From the NCBI GenBank assembly GCA_018398805.1, contig JAGFBZ010000373.1:434001-498000 (forward strand): a DNA stretch of 64,000 nt, given 5' to 3'. This DNA comes from Hirundichthys speculiger. Its lineage: Eukaryota; Chordata; Actinopteri; Beloniformes; Exocoetidae. Under the pieces are notes generated by a model. That model saw nothing but the letters and a program-made list of their open reading frames with translations, was not told the DNA's origin and searched no databases. Positions 1-13,200 of the stretch are shown piece by piece. Both the position numbers and the translations under genes were made by a program. Each line of letters starts with the position of its first letter. Position 1 is the first letter of the stretch.

Positions 1-555
1 AATGGCCTTCAGTAAATCTAAGGAGGTGGTGAGAAGACATAGTTATGATACTGACTAATATTTAGGGCAGAGGTCATCTAAAATGTGACATTTATTCTTA
101 GCATCAATTGTACATTGACATAAAATGTATCTGTAATCAAAATTTTTTAAAAAAGTTATTAGTACATGTCAGAAATAAATAAAATCATAAATTGTGGGTC
201 CACAGAATATAAAAGTATCAGATAAATAAACAAACAACAACAAATGAAAAGCAAACAACCAAGGATTTGATTTGATTTGAGGAGGGAACGCAACATCACT
301 GAATCTGTTTTGAAATGACAAAAGCTCGGCACATTGGAATCATGGAACTAACCATGAACTTGTCTGCATACCAAAGTGTTTTAGTGTCAAGTGTCAGGCC
401 AGCTGTTTGACAGCTGAAGCTTGGCTGAATGAGGCACATGCAACAGGACATTCTGGCAAACTTATAACAGAATGACTGAAGAAGAAAACATTCAAGCTGT
501 TGCATTGGCCTGGTAAAAGTCCACTCTAGTCACAGCCATAAGGGACAGCTGGACA
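1..555. other. intergenic, nothing recognised
   Basis: AT-rich unique-looking DNA upstream of the tRNA gene. I see no splice-bounded coding segment and no recognisable repeat. The short minus-strand open frames here lack similarity to anything I know. Confidence 0.6.
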
Positions 556-647
556 GGCTCTGTGGCGCAATGGATAGCGCATTGGACTTCTAGTCAAACA
601 CAGGAGAAGTGATTCAAAGGTTGTGGGTTCGAGTCCCACCAGAGTCG
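556..647 (+). tRNA. tRNA-Arg (anticodon TCT) with a 19-nt intron
   Basis: All tRNA parts are present. The acceptor stem is GGCTCTG (556-562) with CAGAGTC (640-646), one G-T wobble, and discriminator G647. The D arm has GCGC repeated around a loop with GG. The anticodon stem TTGGA (582-586) pairs with TTCAA (613-617), and the anticodon TCT is at 589-591. The T arm has stem GTGGG/CCCAC and loop TTCGAGT. Bases 593-611 interrupt the anticodon loop after position 37, the canonical eukaryotic intron site, and tRNA-Arg(TCT) genes of vertebrates commonly carry such an intron. The internal A box (TGGCGCAATGG) and B box (GGTTCGAGTCC) are intact, and a TTTT Pol III terminator follows at 650-653. The gene therefore looks functional. 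It reads AGA codons. Confidence 0.95.
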
Positions 648-1900
648 GCTTTTGAGTGACAACAGAATCAGAAGTGGCCATTATCCCTGCAGTTCCCCCC
701 CAAGTTTCCCCACAAACTGATAAAAACACAGTGACCTAAAAAAAAGAAGTAGTGATAGTGAAGTTAATTACCTGTGAGGTATGACTGATATGAGCCCTGT
801 ATGGCTTTGGAACATGACTTCTCTCAGTTATTTCATTAAGTTGGAAAACACCATCTCCATCAATAGTTTGGCTCTGAAATAAGTTATAAATACTCTGAAT
901 GCAAATCATCAGTTGATAGAATATGAAATTGAAAACCTTGATAATGGACATGTTTCAAAGGAGACTGGGTCAGATTTCTTCCCTAAGTGATGCCAGAGAC
1001 TAATCATGTCATACAAGGAAGTTATTGCTGCTAAAGTTGTTTCTTAGGGCTGTTAAATGAATTAACACACATATTTTTCACTCACTGTTCCTATATTTTT
1101 GCTTTGTTTTGTAAAATGGAAATGTTTTGTAAAAACACAAATGCTTTGTATTGAGGGGGGAAGTGTACATTTCCTAGTGAGCATTAGATAATTTCTGTTT
1201 TTGGGAAGATGATGCATGTCAGATAATACAAATTAAACTCCAGAGCTCTAGTTCATTTTGAGATAAGAAGTGACTGAAAGCAGTAAACACTTGGGCAACA
1301 ATGTAGGTGATAAAAATGTAAAGCTTTAGGAGGGCAGCCAAATAAGCTTCTTGACCAGGCTCGCTCCATGAATAATACACAGAGGCAAAACTCTAAATAA
1401 TCAGTAAATGTAACATTACTAATTAAAATGCCTGAATATTTCTGATAAGAGATATGGTTTTGGTTAGGGGTAAGAAAGATTGTTTATCCATCCTGCTTTA
1501 AAGGCGGCCTTTTATTGTTGCTGCATTGTTACCTGATAAATGTGCTGCCAGTGCTGGCTGTGAATATAGAAATACAAAAGAAACAGGAGTTTAAGAAGTC
1601 AGGCAAAAAAAAGTAGAAATTTTTTTTCTCTTTTATCAGATGTTATAAAAAGAAGGAGAAGAGGTTTTGTTTGGACACATATGTTTTAAGTTATATTTGA
1701 CATATAAAGACATTCACATTACTATAATGGTGATGATCATCTTAAATCTAAAGATTACATATCCTATGCTGTATATGTGGCTCAGCAGCAGACCAGAAAT
1801 CAATCCATCACCTGATGATACAATAAATCATCAGCCTACAATAAATAAAAATAAATAAAAAAAAAGAATTAGTGATCAATAAATCAACAACTCAAGGTTG
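648..1900. other. intergenic between the tRNA gene and the chmp5 3' end
   Basis: No coding exon is recognisable. An A-rich tail-like stretch near 1838-1865 on the plus strand (repeats of AATAAA then a run of A) could be the tail of an old retroposon, but I cannot identify its body. Confidence 0.5.
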
Positions 1901-1913
1901 AATTAAAACACAA

Positions 1914-1919
1914 TTTATT
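1914..1919 (-). terminator. chmp5: poly(A) signal of chmp5
   Basis: TTTATT on the plus strand reads AATAAA on the minus strand, about 390 bases past the chmp5 stop codon. It is the first canonical hexamer I noticed in that orientation. The cleavage site itself is not visible. Confidence 0.5.
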
Positions 1920-2309
1920 TTGCATGTTTACAGTACCCCTGCAGATATGCAAATTCTCTATTTTTGAGTTATAAAACAAAAATGACATAATGACATTCAC
2001 ATAATGAATGACTAAACAACACAAAACTAGTAAAATGTATAAATTAAAATAAATATGCTGTAACACTGATGAATAAAATTGTCAAGTTAGCGAGGATGAC
2101 ACGTTGAAAATAAGGGGGAATAATGTTTCAGAGGTTCAGTATGTTACAAGGCCACATGCGAGCACGGTAGTAGTAACAATACACAACTTGACACCAGGAC
2201 AGCTTCAAAATCGTAGTGTTCTCAGGTCAAATGGTTTTGCATGTACACATGGTACTCTACATAGAAAAGTGTTTTCAGTTGAAGTGCAGTTATCTGAATC
2301 ATTCCTTGT

Positions 2310-5300
2310 TTATGTGGCAGGAATCTGTGGCAGGCCGAACTCATCCACCAAGACACCATCCTGAAAACAAAAGAGAGTCATCAGCAAGTGTTATCATTCA
2401 TTTAGGTCCATGATGAAGAGCAGGGGTCCGCCGTGACTGACTGAACTAAACCTGGTTGGAGCAGGTTTACGTCCACATAAACCGAGTTTCTTTCTGTCTC
2501 CTCCCCTTCATGAAGCTGAAACTAGTTCAATTTAATCAGAAAATCAATCATTTAACACGCATTTTAGAGACATTTGAACAATGACATGTCGCATTTGAGT
2601 CAGTAAAGTATGTTGAGTATCTAAATAGCTTACTGCTGTCAATCCAGCCATCACTATTTGTGGTAGCCTACCCGATTTAATTTTTTTTTTTTAAGAACGT
2701 TAGGTCTACCAAGTTACATAAGTTATGTATATATGATCTTATTCTTCCGTGCATCACAATGCCCATACTTCACACAAAAAACCTTGAGTTATTTTATTAG
2801 CTATTATTTATTTGTCTGTTTTCTTAACAACAACGAAGGATGCAGAACATAGACTATTAGAAAATGAACGGTAGGGCTGTGAGAAAAGTGGCCTGGTTCA
2901 TGAGCACCCCCACCCCACACCCCAACCCACACACACACATAAACACACACACACTAATGTATTATTTTTATTATAAACACATATAAACTGTTGACTTTTG
3001 TCTGTTTTTTGTCTTTCTCATTAGCCACAAACATGAGAGTCATAATAGAAGGATTTTGGGGTAACCTACATGACTGAAGTTGACAGCATTAATTATTAAA
3101 TTTTTTTTTTTTTCTTTTAGTATTCTGCTTCTACATCTGTGAGTAAAGAAAATTTCTTGACGGATCACCCAGAGTTACTGGATGTATTGACTGCACCCAT
3201 ATAACCACAGAGGATCCTTGAATTATTTTTTCTTTGTTAATGTTGGTAAAGGCTTCTATACATCATCAACGACTTCAGCGTTTCTTTTCAGTTTTTTTTT
3301 AAACTAGATATTTAAATTACACATTCACTCGCTCTGCAGTTTCTTCCACATCAACTGTCTTTTCTTCACCGCTCTTTCACGGTCAACATACTTATAGTTG
3401 ACTGAACCAACTCTGAATACCTGTTCTGAAACAGAAAACTCAGAGTTTGTTGACTCTGAGTTAGTTTTTTGACTTGGAGGTTTGTTGAATTTCCCTTCAG
3501 AAACAGATTCCAGGGCAGTACACAGCATATCTGAGTTCAGAGCACACATAACATTTTAAGTGAGCTCAAACATTTAATGTGAAAGAAAGACAAGCTTCAG
3601 ATGCCTAAGCAATTAGTCAAATGTACGCTGTCACAATTGCCATTTTAAATACAGAGTACAATGCAAGAAGAAAAGTGCTGATATTTGAAAAGGTAACTAT
3701 TTCTCAAATCTAATTTTTGTACTGCAGAAGCACTTTGAGAAGCAGCGATGGATCATCCAACGACTTGCTAAATGCCAGAGAAACTAATAATCATCAAAAA
3801 GAAAAGGAAATGTTTTTTAAGTTAAATATGCATTTGTTGTAATTCACAAAAAAAAAAAAAAAAAAAAAATCCTGGATCATTTTAGAGTACTTTTACAGGC
3901 TGAAAATTTAACAAAGAAGTTTCTGAACTGAGGTTTTACATCCCCAAGTTTCAACTGTCTGTCTGTGAACCTTCATTTAACCACGAAACAAATGCAAACG
4001 TGCAACTTGCTGGAACTATAGGAAACCTAACAATCTGATGTAGCTATGGTCATATATACACTAGACACAACATTAGCTTTAATTACATGACTTTTGTTTG
4101 AGCATTGGACATCCTGTTAGTTCCTATGGTTGACCGTGTATTTGACCGTGCATTTGACACAGTATATAGGATTTATAGGTAACTATAAATCTGAGCAAAC
4201 TAAAACAACTTGTGGAGTTCCCCAAGGCTCCATCTTGGGGCCTCTGCTGTTCAACATCATATGCTCCCACTCACTCAAATTATGAAAAACAACAAAATAT
4301 GTTACCACAACTATGCTGATATCACACAAATCTACATAACCATCGCACCAGGAGACTACAGTCCAATCCAAACACTGACCAGATGCATTGATCAAATTAG
4401 AGACTTGGATGTGTCAAAACTTCCTTCAGTTAAATGAAGACAAAACTGAAATAATAAGTTTTTGGAGCCAAGGAAGAAAGATTAAAAGTCAGCGCTCAGC
4501 TATAAAGAGCTAAGTTAGAAACCAAAAACAAAGTCAGAAACCTGGGTGTAGTCATGGACTCAGACCTGAACTTCAGTAGTCACATTAAGACAGTTGTGAA
4601 GTCAGGCTACTATCAATTAAAGAACATATCCATGATAAAGGACTGATGTCTCTGCAGGATCTACAAAAACTTGTCCATGCATTTATTATTATTATTCAGT
4701 AGACAACTGTTGATTAACTTCTTGCATTTTAATATTTTGCATTTTGATATTATAATATTTTACTTTATTTCCTCCCTGTTTTAATGTACTCTTTAATGCT
4801 TCTGTAATGCTTCTAATGTTTTATGTAAAGCACCTTGAATTGTCTTGTACACGAAGTGTGCTGTACAAATAAACTTGCCTTGCCTTACTTTGAGGGCTGT
4901 GATCTGTAGACCATTACCTTGTTTGTCTTGCTGTCACTGGGGACTCCCTCTGGGATTGATGGGGCAGCTGATGCCTCATCCAAGTAGGAGCTGTCATCAT
5001 CCAGCAGCAGCTCATCACCTAGTGCATCCAGCTCTGAAACCACAGTTAAACAGTCACTGTGCAAAATGTGCAGTGGGGTGGTTTTAGAAAACAAAGACAA
5101 CAGCAATATATGTTTCTAGTCCAATTAAAATCTAAACTCATCAGAAAGTGCTCTCCCCCACTCAGTGTACCTTTCTTCTTCTGCTGTCACTCAAGTCTGC
5201 AAACAAGTTTAATTGGAAATCTGCCGACATTGGTTTCGTTCTCGTTAACTGTGGCCTGTCATTTGTATTTGTTCTCTGAGAAAGCGTGTCCACGCAAAGT

Positions 5301-8300
5301 GAAAACAAAACTAAAATGCCAGGTCTACCTGCTTCAAGATCCTCCTCGTCAATCTCTGGGGTGCCGTAGCTGCGGCTCAGGGATTCCTGCACCTCGTTTG
5401 CTTCTTCCATCATGTCCTCTAGCTGGTCCTGTAAATCCTGCAAGTGGCATTTGTGCACCTTTAGCGTCTCCAGGCAAAATGCAGATCTTTGCTTGTGACC
5501 AACAGTTACTGTCAGACTGTTGCTTAGATAAACTGCCACAGCTAAGCTTTGAGATGTGTTTGTTTTCTCGCATCACCCTTCTGCCCACCTGACGACCCCA
5601 GTATAATGTGCCAAGTTGCTGATCTCATCCATCCAAAAAAAAAAAGAAAAGAAAAAAAATTGCACCTCTAGGAGCAGTTTACGGAAGCATGCTGTTAAAC
5701 CCGAAACCCGTCGTAAAATGAAATAAAATTTTCACACTCCTGTTTTCCACTTTCACTCCTGGCTAGAGTGTATTTAGTGTGTTTGCTCTGTTCCCCAGTT
5801 GTGTGTTCTTTTTTTTGCCTGTTTTCCCATCAAACTGTTTGATTACACTTTCTGCTGCTGGCTGCTTTTATTTGCTTGCCAACCCATCTGCTGCATTCAT
5901 TAAAAAAAATACACATGTGCTATGAAAGCAGGGAAATCAGGATATTGTGCAATAACAACTGCCATTTTGCTTATTAGACCCAATTTACATGTCAGAATTA
6001 TCTATTGTTACTGCAGGGTCCTAAAAATCTTTTTTTTTTGTACGAACAGAGAACATTACGCCATCATGATTAGGTTTAATGCCTCCTGCGGCATAAACAA
6101 GCTATATTACTGCCAAAGGAGGAGAGAAACAGCTTATAATAAACATACGTCAATCTGATCAAGTTTGACGTCCTTGTAAGCCTTTTTCATTTCCTTTGCA
6201 CCGATCTTCATGGCCTCCACCTGTGAACAGAAAGCAGGTAGAGGAAGATGTATATTTAGTCACTGACAGCATAATCTATTTACTGGAAAAGACACCTGTT
6301 GACAACCATTAATAGGGATCAGGAGCCTTTACTACAAAGAAGGATAAGTGGCTTAATGAGGTAACTTCAGGTTCAACTCTGGGTTTTGAGTATCACAAAA
6401 CCTACCTGCTCCAGAGCAGATTAAGCTTGAGATAAAACAAAACAAAACAAAATAACCCAGACAATTCTGAGCAGTTTGAGGATTTCTTCTCTCGCTATCA
6501 CTTGTGTTTTCATAGATGAGAGCCTTTATGAGCAATTTCCCATCTTAGATTAAGTTTGAGGGGCTGTGGTTCAGTGGATAAAAAGAGGTTGTTCCAATGT
6601 CAAGGTCTGAGACTAATTCACCTATCAAATTATAAAACAAAATCAAAATGCTTGTTCATACATATTTCACATGTGTAGTCTAAGAACATTTTAGATTCCT
6701 GGCTGTATCAAGAAGGGTATCCGACGTTAAAAGTTGTGCCGAATCAACCCTTCGGATTATTACGCTGTGGCGACCCCGATAAAAGAAGCAGCCGAAAGGA
6801 CAAGAAGAAGAAGAAGAAGTCTAAGACATTTAGAACGGTGAAAAGTTTTACAACCTAAAAAAGACATGATGTTCTTCAGAGCCTTCCTGGTAGGTCCCAT
6901 AGGTGCTGTGCTCCGCTCTGAAACCCATTCATTTCTATGAGCTGTGCAGCACAAGAACGTGTCTGCACTGATTAAAAAATAATCAACTTGGAGCGCGATG
7001 CACTGTGACAACACCTTGACGCACCCAATTAGAGGAAATATGACAGGGCACAAATACAACGAAGTGGGATGTCCCACTTAACTGAGCTGTACAATATGAG
7101 TTTGATATGAGACATATTCTGACATAATGAGGAAAGCATGTGGAAGAAAAAAATCTAACAACTTGGGCTGAACAGGTGTGTTTAAAATGCAATTGAAAGG
7201 TGATTTTTTTTTTATTTGGTGACAAGTAGAAAGACAGCGTGTATTCATCTCCCCAACTTGAAAAACTTGTGATTATCTTTTAACCATTTCTAGGACAGCT
7301 AATTGGTAACCTAGCATCATGATGAACACAATTTGTGCTGGTGCGCCCTTTTCTCCCGTGTTTCACCCCAACCTCAGTGTATTTCGCGCTCTGTCTGAAG
7401 CTGTGTGGCTCTTACTGTTGTTTTGGTGTCCTTTAAACTCTGGATGGTGTAGTTTGCCTGTTCCATGTTAAACGACTGCTGAGCCAGCTGCTCCCTTTGA
7501 TTTTCATACCTGTGGAAAAACGAGTATCGCTTTTAAAATGTTGATTTTTTTACACAGTGATTCTTTCTTCTTTTTCAGCTACCAGTGTTGAACCGGTGAG
7601 AGTGTATTGTGTTATGAGAGTGATTATAATTAGTATTACTTATTATGCAGTTGCTAAACTTTGGTGAATTCGCTGCTTATTCTGCAACGCACTGAGCATC
7701 TTTTGCCTCTGGAAAAAAATGACTTTTAACAACATTGCCTTGGGTTTCAGAAACTGTGATTTAAACATTTCCAATTTCTCAAGGATTTTATTTACTAGAT
7801 GACTATTCTGTAATCCTAATATAAACATACAATGTTTTGCACGTATAAGACATTTACACAGTTACAGCACTAACAGCAGATCCTGAAGTTAATTTCTTTC
7901 AGCCTTGATAACGGCCCATACCAGTATCCCTCCTCCTCCTTGTTTGCACCTGTCTTAAACCAACCAGATGCCTATATATCTTCTTAATCATTTCACTTAT
8001 TTTCATTTTATATGGCTAAAAATGCTTTAAAAAATGTGTCTTCTTCTGTGTTATGTACCTTGTACCCCTGCCTTTCACCCAAAGATGGCTGGGATAGGCT
8101 CCAGCAGACCCCCATGACCCTAAATTAGGAATAAGTCAGGCTGGGTAATGGATGGATGGATGAATTAATGATGTTTATATGGCTGATCTTGACATGTCAA
8201 CTTGTGAATTTTAGCCAGGGTTAGCCATGTCTCAGCACTTTTCACCTTGGTCATTTCTACATTTAGAAAAAAAAAAAACACAGAAAATAACAGATTCCTT

Positions 8301-9652
8301 GTAGAGGAAAGTTCATTTTTTTTCAGTTATTTACTCATTTTGTCCTTTTCTTTGAGACGCCTGTTGACTGCTGACACAACACTTGATTATCCTGGACACA
8401 CATGCCTGAGTTGTTTAGGTTATAACACTTATTACAGTACAAACAAAGAAGCATGCAGAAAATTGAGTAAATGTAAGTAATCACAGTTCTCATATCTGAT
8501 GGAAAAAATGTCATACTTCACAGTTTTGGACTCACATTCTCTTCTGCTTGAGGACTCTCATCGCCTTCTGCTTCACCATATTCTGGATTTGACAACATAG
8601 AAAAAAAAAATCTTTGCCACCTTGATCTTGAAGCTTTGAAGCAATTTTTATATGACATATCCTACCTTTGAGGGCCCGTCTCTCATCTTTTTCATCTGGT
8701 CTTTGTACTTCAAAAGTTCAGCATCTAGCCGGCTTATTTTCTTTTCTATGGACTCTGCCCTGGCATCCACCTGGATGAGGAGGAGATCAGATGACAGGTA
8801 ATGATAATCCACCATCCTTGCAGACTAAACACGATGTGTAAATGTCTCGCTTTTATGTGTGCATGCATGTGTATGGGTCAGTAGCATCAAGGCAAATGCT
8901 CACACATAATTGTGGTTAACTATAGCCGTTCTTTCCTACCTCAGGCCAGAAGCTTGTACAACACATCATCTCTGTGTGACAGATAAAACTCTGGACTCAA
9001 TCATTTAAATACCACATGACCTGAAATTCTAGTATATATATATATATTCAATAGTTTTATTTCTAGTTTGTTGCTCATGTAACATAGCCTATACATTCCA
9101 CTGTCAGTAAAAACATAACATAACGTAAAATAGCCTTTATATCTCCATAACAAACACAGTTGATAGTTTATTCCTATTTATAATGCAGTTTAGCTTATAC
9201 ATTTCATAGCCTGCACATTTGACTTTGGTTTGTTATTTATATGTTGCATAGTGTGGACATTTCATAGTCTGTACATTTATTACCACTACATGTCATAACG
9301 TGTACTGCTGCTTCTCTCATATCTTTCTTATCTTTTAGTATGTTGTACCTCTAACTTGGCTGATGAACCTTATTAATCTCAAATTTCCTAATTCAGCATT
9401 GTAAAGTCTGTCTCTCTCTGCCCATGCAAAGAGGGATGAAAATGCTTGGATTGTATTTTCATGGAAAGCAGTAACGCGTGAAAGAAGCGGTTTGGTTTAG
9501 TGGAGTCTTTTGTGGCCATCCCAGCTCAGGCATGGAGCCGTCTAACCATAAACAACAATACCTCTCAGATGGGCAGTACTCACGGTGCCGATACAGTCCG
9601 ACAGGTTCGGAGGAGGGCCTTTGGGCTTCCCACGTCCGAATATTCTGTTCAT
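2310..9652 (-). CDS. chmp5: charged multivesicular body protein 5 (CHMP5/Vps60), complete, 8 coding exons
   Basis: Coding exons in order are 9652-9584, 8770-8666, 8582-8536, 7509-7416, 6220-6149, 5437-5329, 5033-4918 and 2360-2310. Together they give 663 nt, or 220 aa, close to the 219 aa of human CHMP5. Every junction has AG/GT and keeps frame. The protein starts [11 protein letters not shown] and ends GLPQIPAT. Residues 1 to about 150 are the basic, coiled Snf7-type helical core ([20 protein letters not shown] region). The acidic C-terminal tail ([14 protein letters not shown], then [10 protein letters not shown]) is the part known to bind LIP5/VTA1, which activates the VPS4 ATPase. By family knowledge CHMP5 acts on endosomes in late multivesicular-body sorting and receptor down-regulation. 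It lies tail-to-head with oprk1 on the same strand. Nothing is broken. An old LINE relic sits in intron 7 and a SINE in intron 4. Whether this is the 'a' or 'b' fish paralogue cannot be told here. Confidence 0.97.
4125..4885 (+). mobile_element. L2-like LINE 3' fragment with decayed reverse transcriptase
   Basis: The plus strand encodes the hallmark [15 protein letters not shown] of LINE reverse transcriptases near 4213-4257. After a frameshift it gives a YAD box (about 4312) in which the second catalytic aspartate position reads isoleucine (YADITQIY). Further stops and shifts follow. The 3' end has the typical 'AAGTGTGCTGTACAAATAAA' tail followed by short TGCCT repeats. Only the 3' part of the element is present, as is usual for 5'-truncated insertions. 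It lies in chmp5 intron 7, antisense to the gene. It is dead by sequence. The subfamily (Maui/L2-like) is my inference. Confidence 0.85.
6559..6822 (+). mobile_element. tRNA-derived SINE
   Basis: The head GGGGCTGTGGTTCAGTGGATA matches a Pol III A box (TGGTTCAGTGG), and a degenerate B box (GGTCTGAGACT) follows about 45 bases later. The body 'GCTGTGGCGACCCC...AGCAGCCGAAAGGA' and the (AAG)n tail are familiar from fish SINEs of the V-SINE/AFC type. It lies in chmp5 intron 4. The family name is from memory of the body motif and is not certain. Confidence 0.75.
8080..8165 (+). repeat. LINE/SINE 3' tail with GGAT simple repeat
   Basis: 'GGGATAGGCTCCAGCA' followed by a run of ATGGATGGATGG is the common 3' end of a teleost interspersed repeat. 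Only the tail is present, inside chmp5 intron 3 (7510-8535). Confidence 0.7.
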
Positions 9653-9699
9653 TTTTAACGTGTTTTAAAAAGCGACCTTAAAACTTTCAAAGGTACTCG

Positions 9700-9850
9700 C
9701 TAGGAATTTACAAGAAAGCATCAAACATAAATGATATCTTCATTGAAGTCACCCGGAAGTAACGGTTCTTGCGCAAAAGGTTCCGATTGGCTGGTATAGA
9801 AGACGGTGACCAATGAGCGAGCAGACGCACTGCTGCCACTCAGCGGTGAG
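9700..9850 (-). promoter_or_regulatory. chmp5: probable chmp5 promoter, possibly bidirectional
   Basis: Just upstream of the chmp5 start lie an ETS-type site CCGGAAGT (about 9752-9759) and two CCAAT boxes in opposite orientations (ATTGG near 9785, CCAAT near 9811). There is no TATA box. This is the usual make-up of a housekeeping promoter. The opposed CCAAT boxes and a possible splice donor on the plus strand (CAG/GTACTT near 9973) would allow divergent transcription, but no plus-strand gene was recognised. The transcription start is not determinable by eye. Confidence 0.55.
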
Positions 9851-10132
9851 CTGGGTGGCACTGCAGCTCTCACAGAAAGTCCATTGTCCCCACAGATGTA
9901 CAGATGTGACATCTATCAAGGGGTCTTTGTTACTGGTGGTCTGCAGATGAGCAGGCATGACACCCCTTCACAGGTACTTCAATACCACTTTCTAACGGTG
10001 AGTTTATAATCTGTATTGTCTTACTTTCTCATAGTTTACATGTCAGTTAAGCTCACAATAATTCATTCTCAAAATATAAATAATCATACAAAAATGGATG
10101 TTGAAAGCTTATGATTTTTTTTTTTTAATGGC

Positions 10133-10295
10133 ACCGGTGGCCTTTTTTTTTTTTGTTTTTTTGCAGTGTAGAGGAACAGAAAAGCGGGGAGGACATACAG
10201 GGGTCACGGTCTGAAAGATGAACCTGCGACTGCTGCAGGAGGAATGTAGCCTCATGGGCTTCCTGCTTAAAACACTGAGCTACGCAGCAGCCTGC
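10133..10295 (-). mobile_element. tRNA-derived SINE, minus orientation
   Basis: On the minus strand the copy begins with a tRNA-like head (GTAGCTCAGTGTTTTAAGCA, an A box) and has a degenerate B box (GTCGCAGGTTCATC). It then has a pyrimidine-rich body ending AAAAAGGCCACCGG. A long T-run on the plus strand at 10143-10161 is its A-rich tail. This head and tail combination is widespread in fish genomes. Confidence 0.7.
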
Positions 10296-13200
10296 TTGTA
10301 TTTTTATTTTTTTTTTAACTCACATGAAGCATCAGCAACTAACAAACATTTGTCAAATGTTTATGCTGATTAAAAATGTACACTAAACCAAACCTTAGAA
10401 TGGGTATGAATTGTATTTGGCTTAACCGTGAGTTTAGATCAAACGGTGTGAAAACTTGAAGTTAGCAAGGTTCAAAAGATAAATGTTACAGCTAATGGGA
10501 TGCATTATTTATTTTAGGTACCTTGAAAACAGTAGATTTAAATAAGACCTGGACGACAACTATAATTTAGCCCAAATATAGATACTTTGTTTGTTTCTTC
10601 CTATCAATAATTTAGGTTATTTTATCAATATTATATCACTAATGTCTAATAATGCCCCTGGACAGAGGGGGTGGGGGACTTGGGGAAATTGTGAATTATA
10701 TCCATATTTTTTTACCTTGAAAAACTGGCCTGCATTTGTGCTATTTTGTGGGTTTGGAGGGAGAAAAAAAAAGATATTTATGGTATTCGTCGTTCTCCAG
10801 CATGACACTAAGAAAAGCTTTCCACTAGGCAAAATGACTGCTCACAGGTCTGCACAGCCTCAGACCCAAAATCCATTTGTCAATGTTTGGCAGCTCGAGC
10901 AAAATAAATCTCTCACAACTTCTGCTCCTGGTTTTGATGAAAAGTCTATGAAGCAGCGCAAATTAATATATGAACCACAAATAATTCCATCCATCACAAC
11001 TCATAAACCCTTTATGCTCTATGCCTTATTAAGCCATGGTTCTGTTTAAAGCCCTGTTGAAACACATTAATATTAATTCTTATTATCTGAAATAACACAT
11101 TCATAAACTACTTTCCCAGCTACTGAGCTTTTTTGCATGCAGCAAGTAATGTGTGACCGTTTTTCTTCTGAACAGTGAAGCCGGTTAGATCCCTAATATG
11201 AACAAAAACCTATTATGGAATGTGTAATGGCTTTCTAATTCACATGTATCTTGAGAGACAGGAACTGGGAGCAGGAAATAAAAAAAATGAAGCAATCTTG
11301 GTAATTACGGTGGACGGCTTCATCAATGCACCCAGTAGACTGAGTGATTTAATTTTGCCTCTCAAACCTCTGAGAATCCTTCTTATCTGTGCACCATTAA
11401 GGCTGTCAGCTGCAGTAAAGAGCATTGCTTCGTCTGGAAAGATTGCACATATGCCAGCTGGTCGCAACAAGCAGGAACTGGGAAATGTTATAATAAAATA
11501 AAAGCTCGGCAGGAGTGCGGCGCTGAGGTCAGGCTTGCTGGGTGTCCTTGGCATATACGGAACTTTCCACAATGTTGTTCTCAGGGTGATTTTTAAAAAT
11601 AAAAACAACTCTTAGCCAATGCTGATTAACTTGGTTACAAAGAAAAAAAACAAAAACAAAACATCATGGCCTAATCAGTTTTGTTTATGGCTACTCAGTG
11701 AATCCAGAGTTCCTGGTCACCCTGAGGTTGTCATGGAGACAGTTTGCAGCTTCTCAGATACAGTGGCAAACATATTTGGACCCAGTCTGGGCTTTAACTG
11801 GCACTAGTGGCTCAGTTATGGTCTGGGAAGTGCTATGTGGGCCCGACATGTCCGAAGGGTCATGAACTGGGCCAAACGTGGGTTTTGGTACATGTTGTGT
11901 GGGCTAGAGGTGACACAAGTTTCATAAGCTGCATTTGAAAGGAGCTGTGGCCAGTGTTGTGAGGGCCAGGTGAGGCCAAACACCCAAAGAAAATAAAAAC
12001 TTAGTTTATGGCTGGTGGATATATGACTGAGCTTAGACAACCATACTCACCCTGAGTTAACAGCAAAGGCTAAGGTCAAATGTGGCCATTTATATGGTTT
12101 TTTTTTTTTTGGCTCAGTATTTATTTCATGCAAAAAGAAATTGGTTGCAAACCTTGAACTCCACAACATTCAGTTGTCTTCTCTTTGCCACAGAAGGAAA
12201 TGAGTTCTGCAGCAAGGCTTCACATAATGACAGAATACAAAAGAATGAAAAGAACCCACAAAGGCCATCCAGGAAAATGGAAATCTATGCCAAGCTTGAA
12301 TATGCAACATGCAAATGTGCCACTGGAGTGCAAGAATGTCATTGAGAGCACTATGATCAAGCACTTCACATGAAGAAGCACTTCACATGAAGGTGTCACG
12401 GAGGCTTTTAGCCCTCCAGAAAGGTGCCCTAAAATGACACCCTGAGGGTAGCAACACAAACAAAGAGATTTGCAATCCATTCATTTTACACTTCCTCCTG
12501 TTCTGTGAGGCTGGAGCCCATCCCAGCTGCCATCGGGCCAGATTTGGAGTAAAACCCTGAAAAGATTACTTGTCCATCAAAAGGCCACACTGAGACATCT
12601 GGAGACAAGTTTTTGGATTTTAAAACTTTTACATCTACGTGATAATGTACATTGTTGTACTCACTTCATTTGTAAACTGTATCCTGCCTGATGATCGTGA
12701 CTTGACATGATTTTTTTCCTCTGAGGTCTGACGTAACCGCTGTCTTTGTCCTGTCACCAAACAGCATCTGCTGACTATTTTAAAATAGCACCTTTATTTT
12801 TTGAGCATGCCACCCACATTTTTATTTATTTATTTTTTACATCATGAGGTCTTGCACAAACTTAATAAGACACAAATGCTTTAGAGGAGACTTAAAGGTG
12901 GAGTAAGCAGCAATAATGACTGAATCATTGGGATAAATTAACTGTGACTAATAGTCCATGCTCCTTAACTGCTCTAACATTATACATGTTTGTGCCACTC
13001 GAAGTGCTTCTCCTCTGTGAGTGAGTGTGGATGAAAGTGGTTTTACATATCCTTAAGCTCCTTACACAAGGACTCAATTTTCTTTGGAAGTTTCTCTGCA
13101 AGGCCAAATGCAAAAGTGTCTGAAAATTAGTCCAACGAGGCTCTGGTCCCCGTTTCTGACAGCACGACACCATGAAAACACTACTGTGAGTTATACAGCA

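Noticed and set aside
3325..3549. 74-codon minus-strand frame in chmp5 intron 7 with a basic C-terminus
   Set aside because: It has no recognisable family and no splice link to chmp5, whose last exon is clearly at 2310-2360. It contains a small local direct repeat and is most likely chance.
11220..11608. Overlapping open frames on both strands
   Set aside because: Neither resembles a known protein and no splice-site context fits. They are treated as chance.
12359..12392. Perfect 17-bp tandem duplication
   Set aside because: Only two units, common in intergenic DNA. Noted in the intergenic entry but not of special interest.
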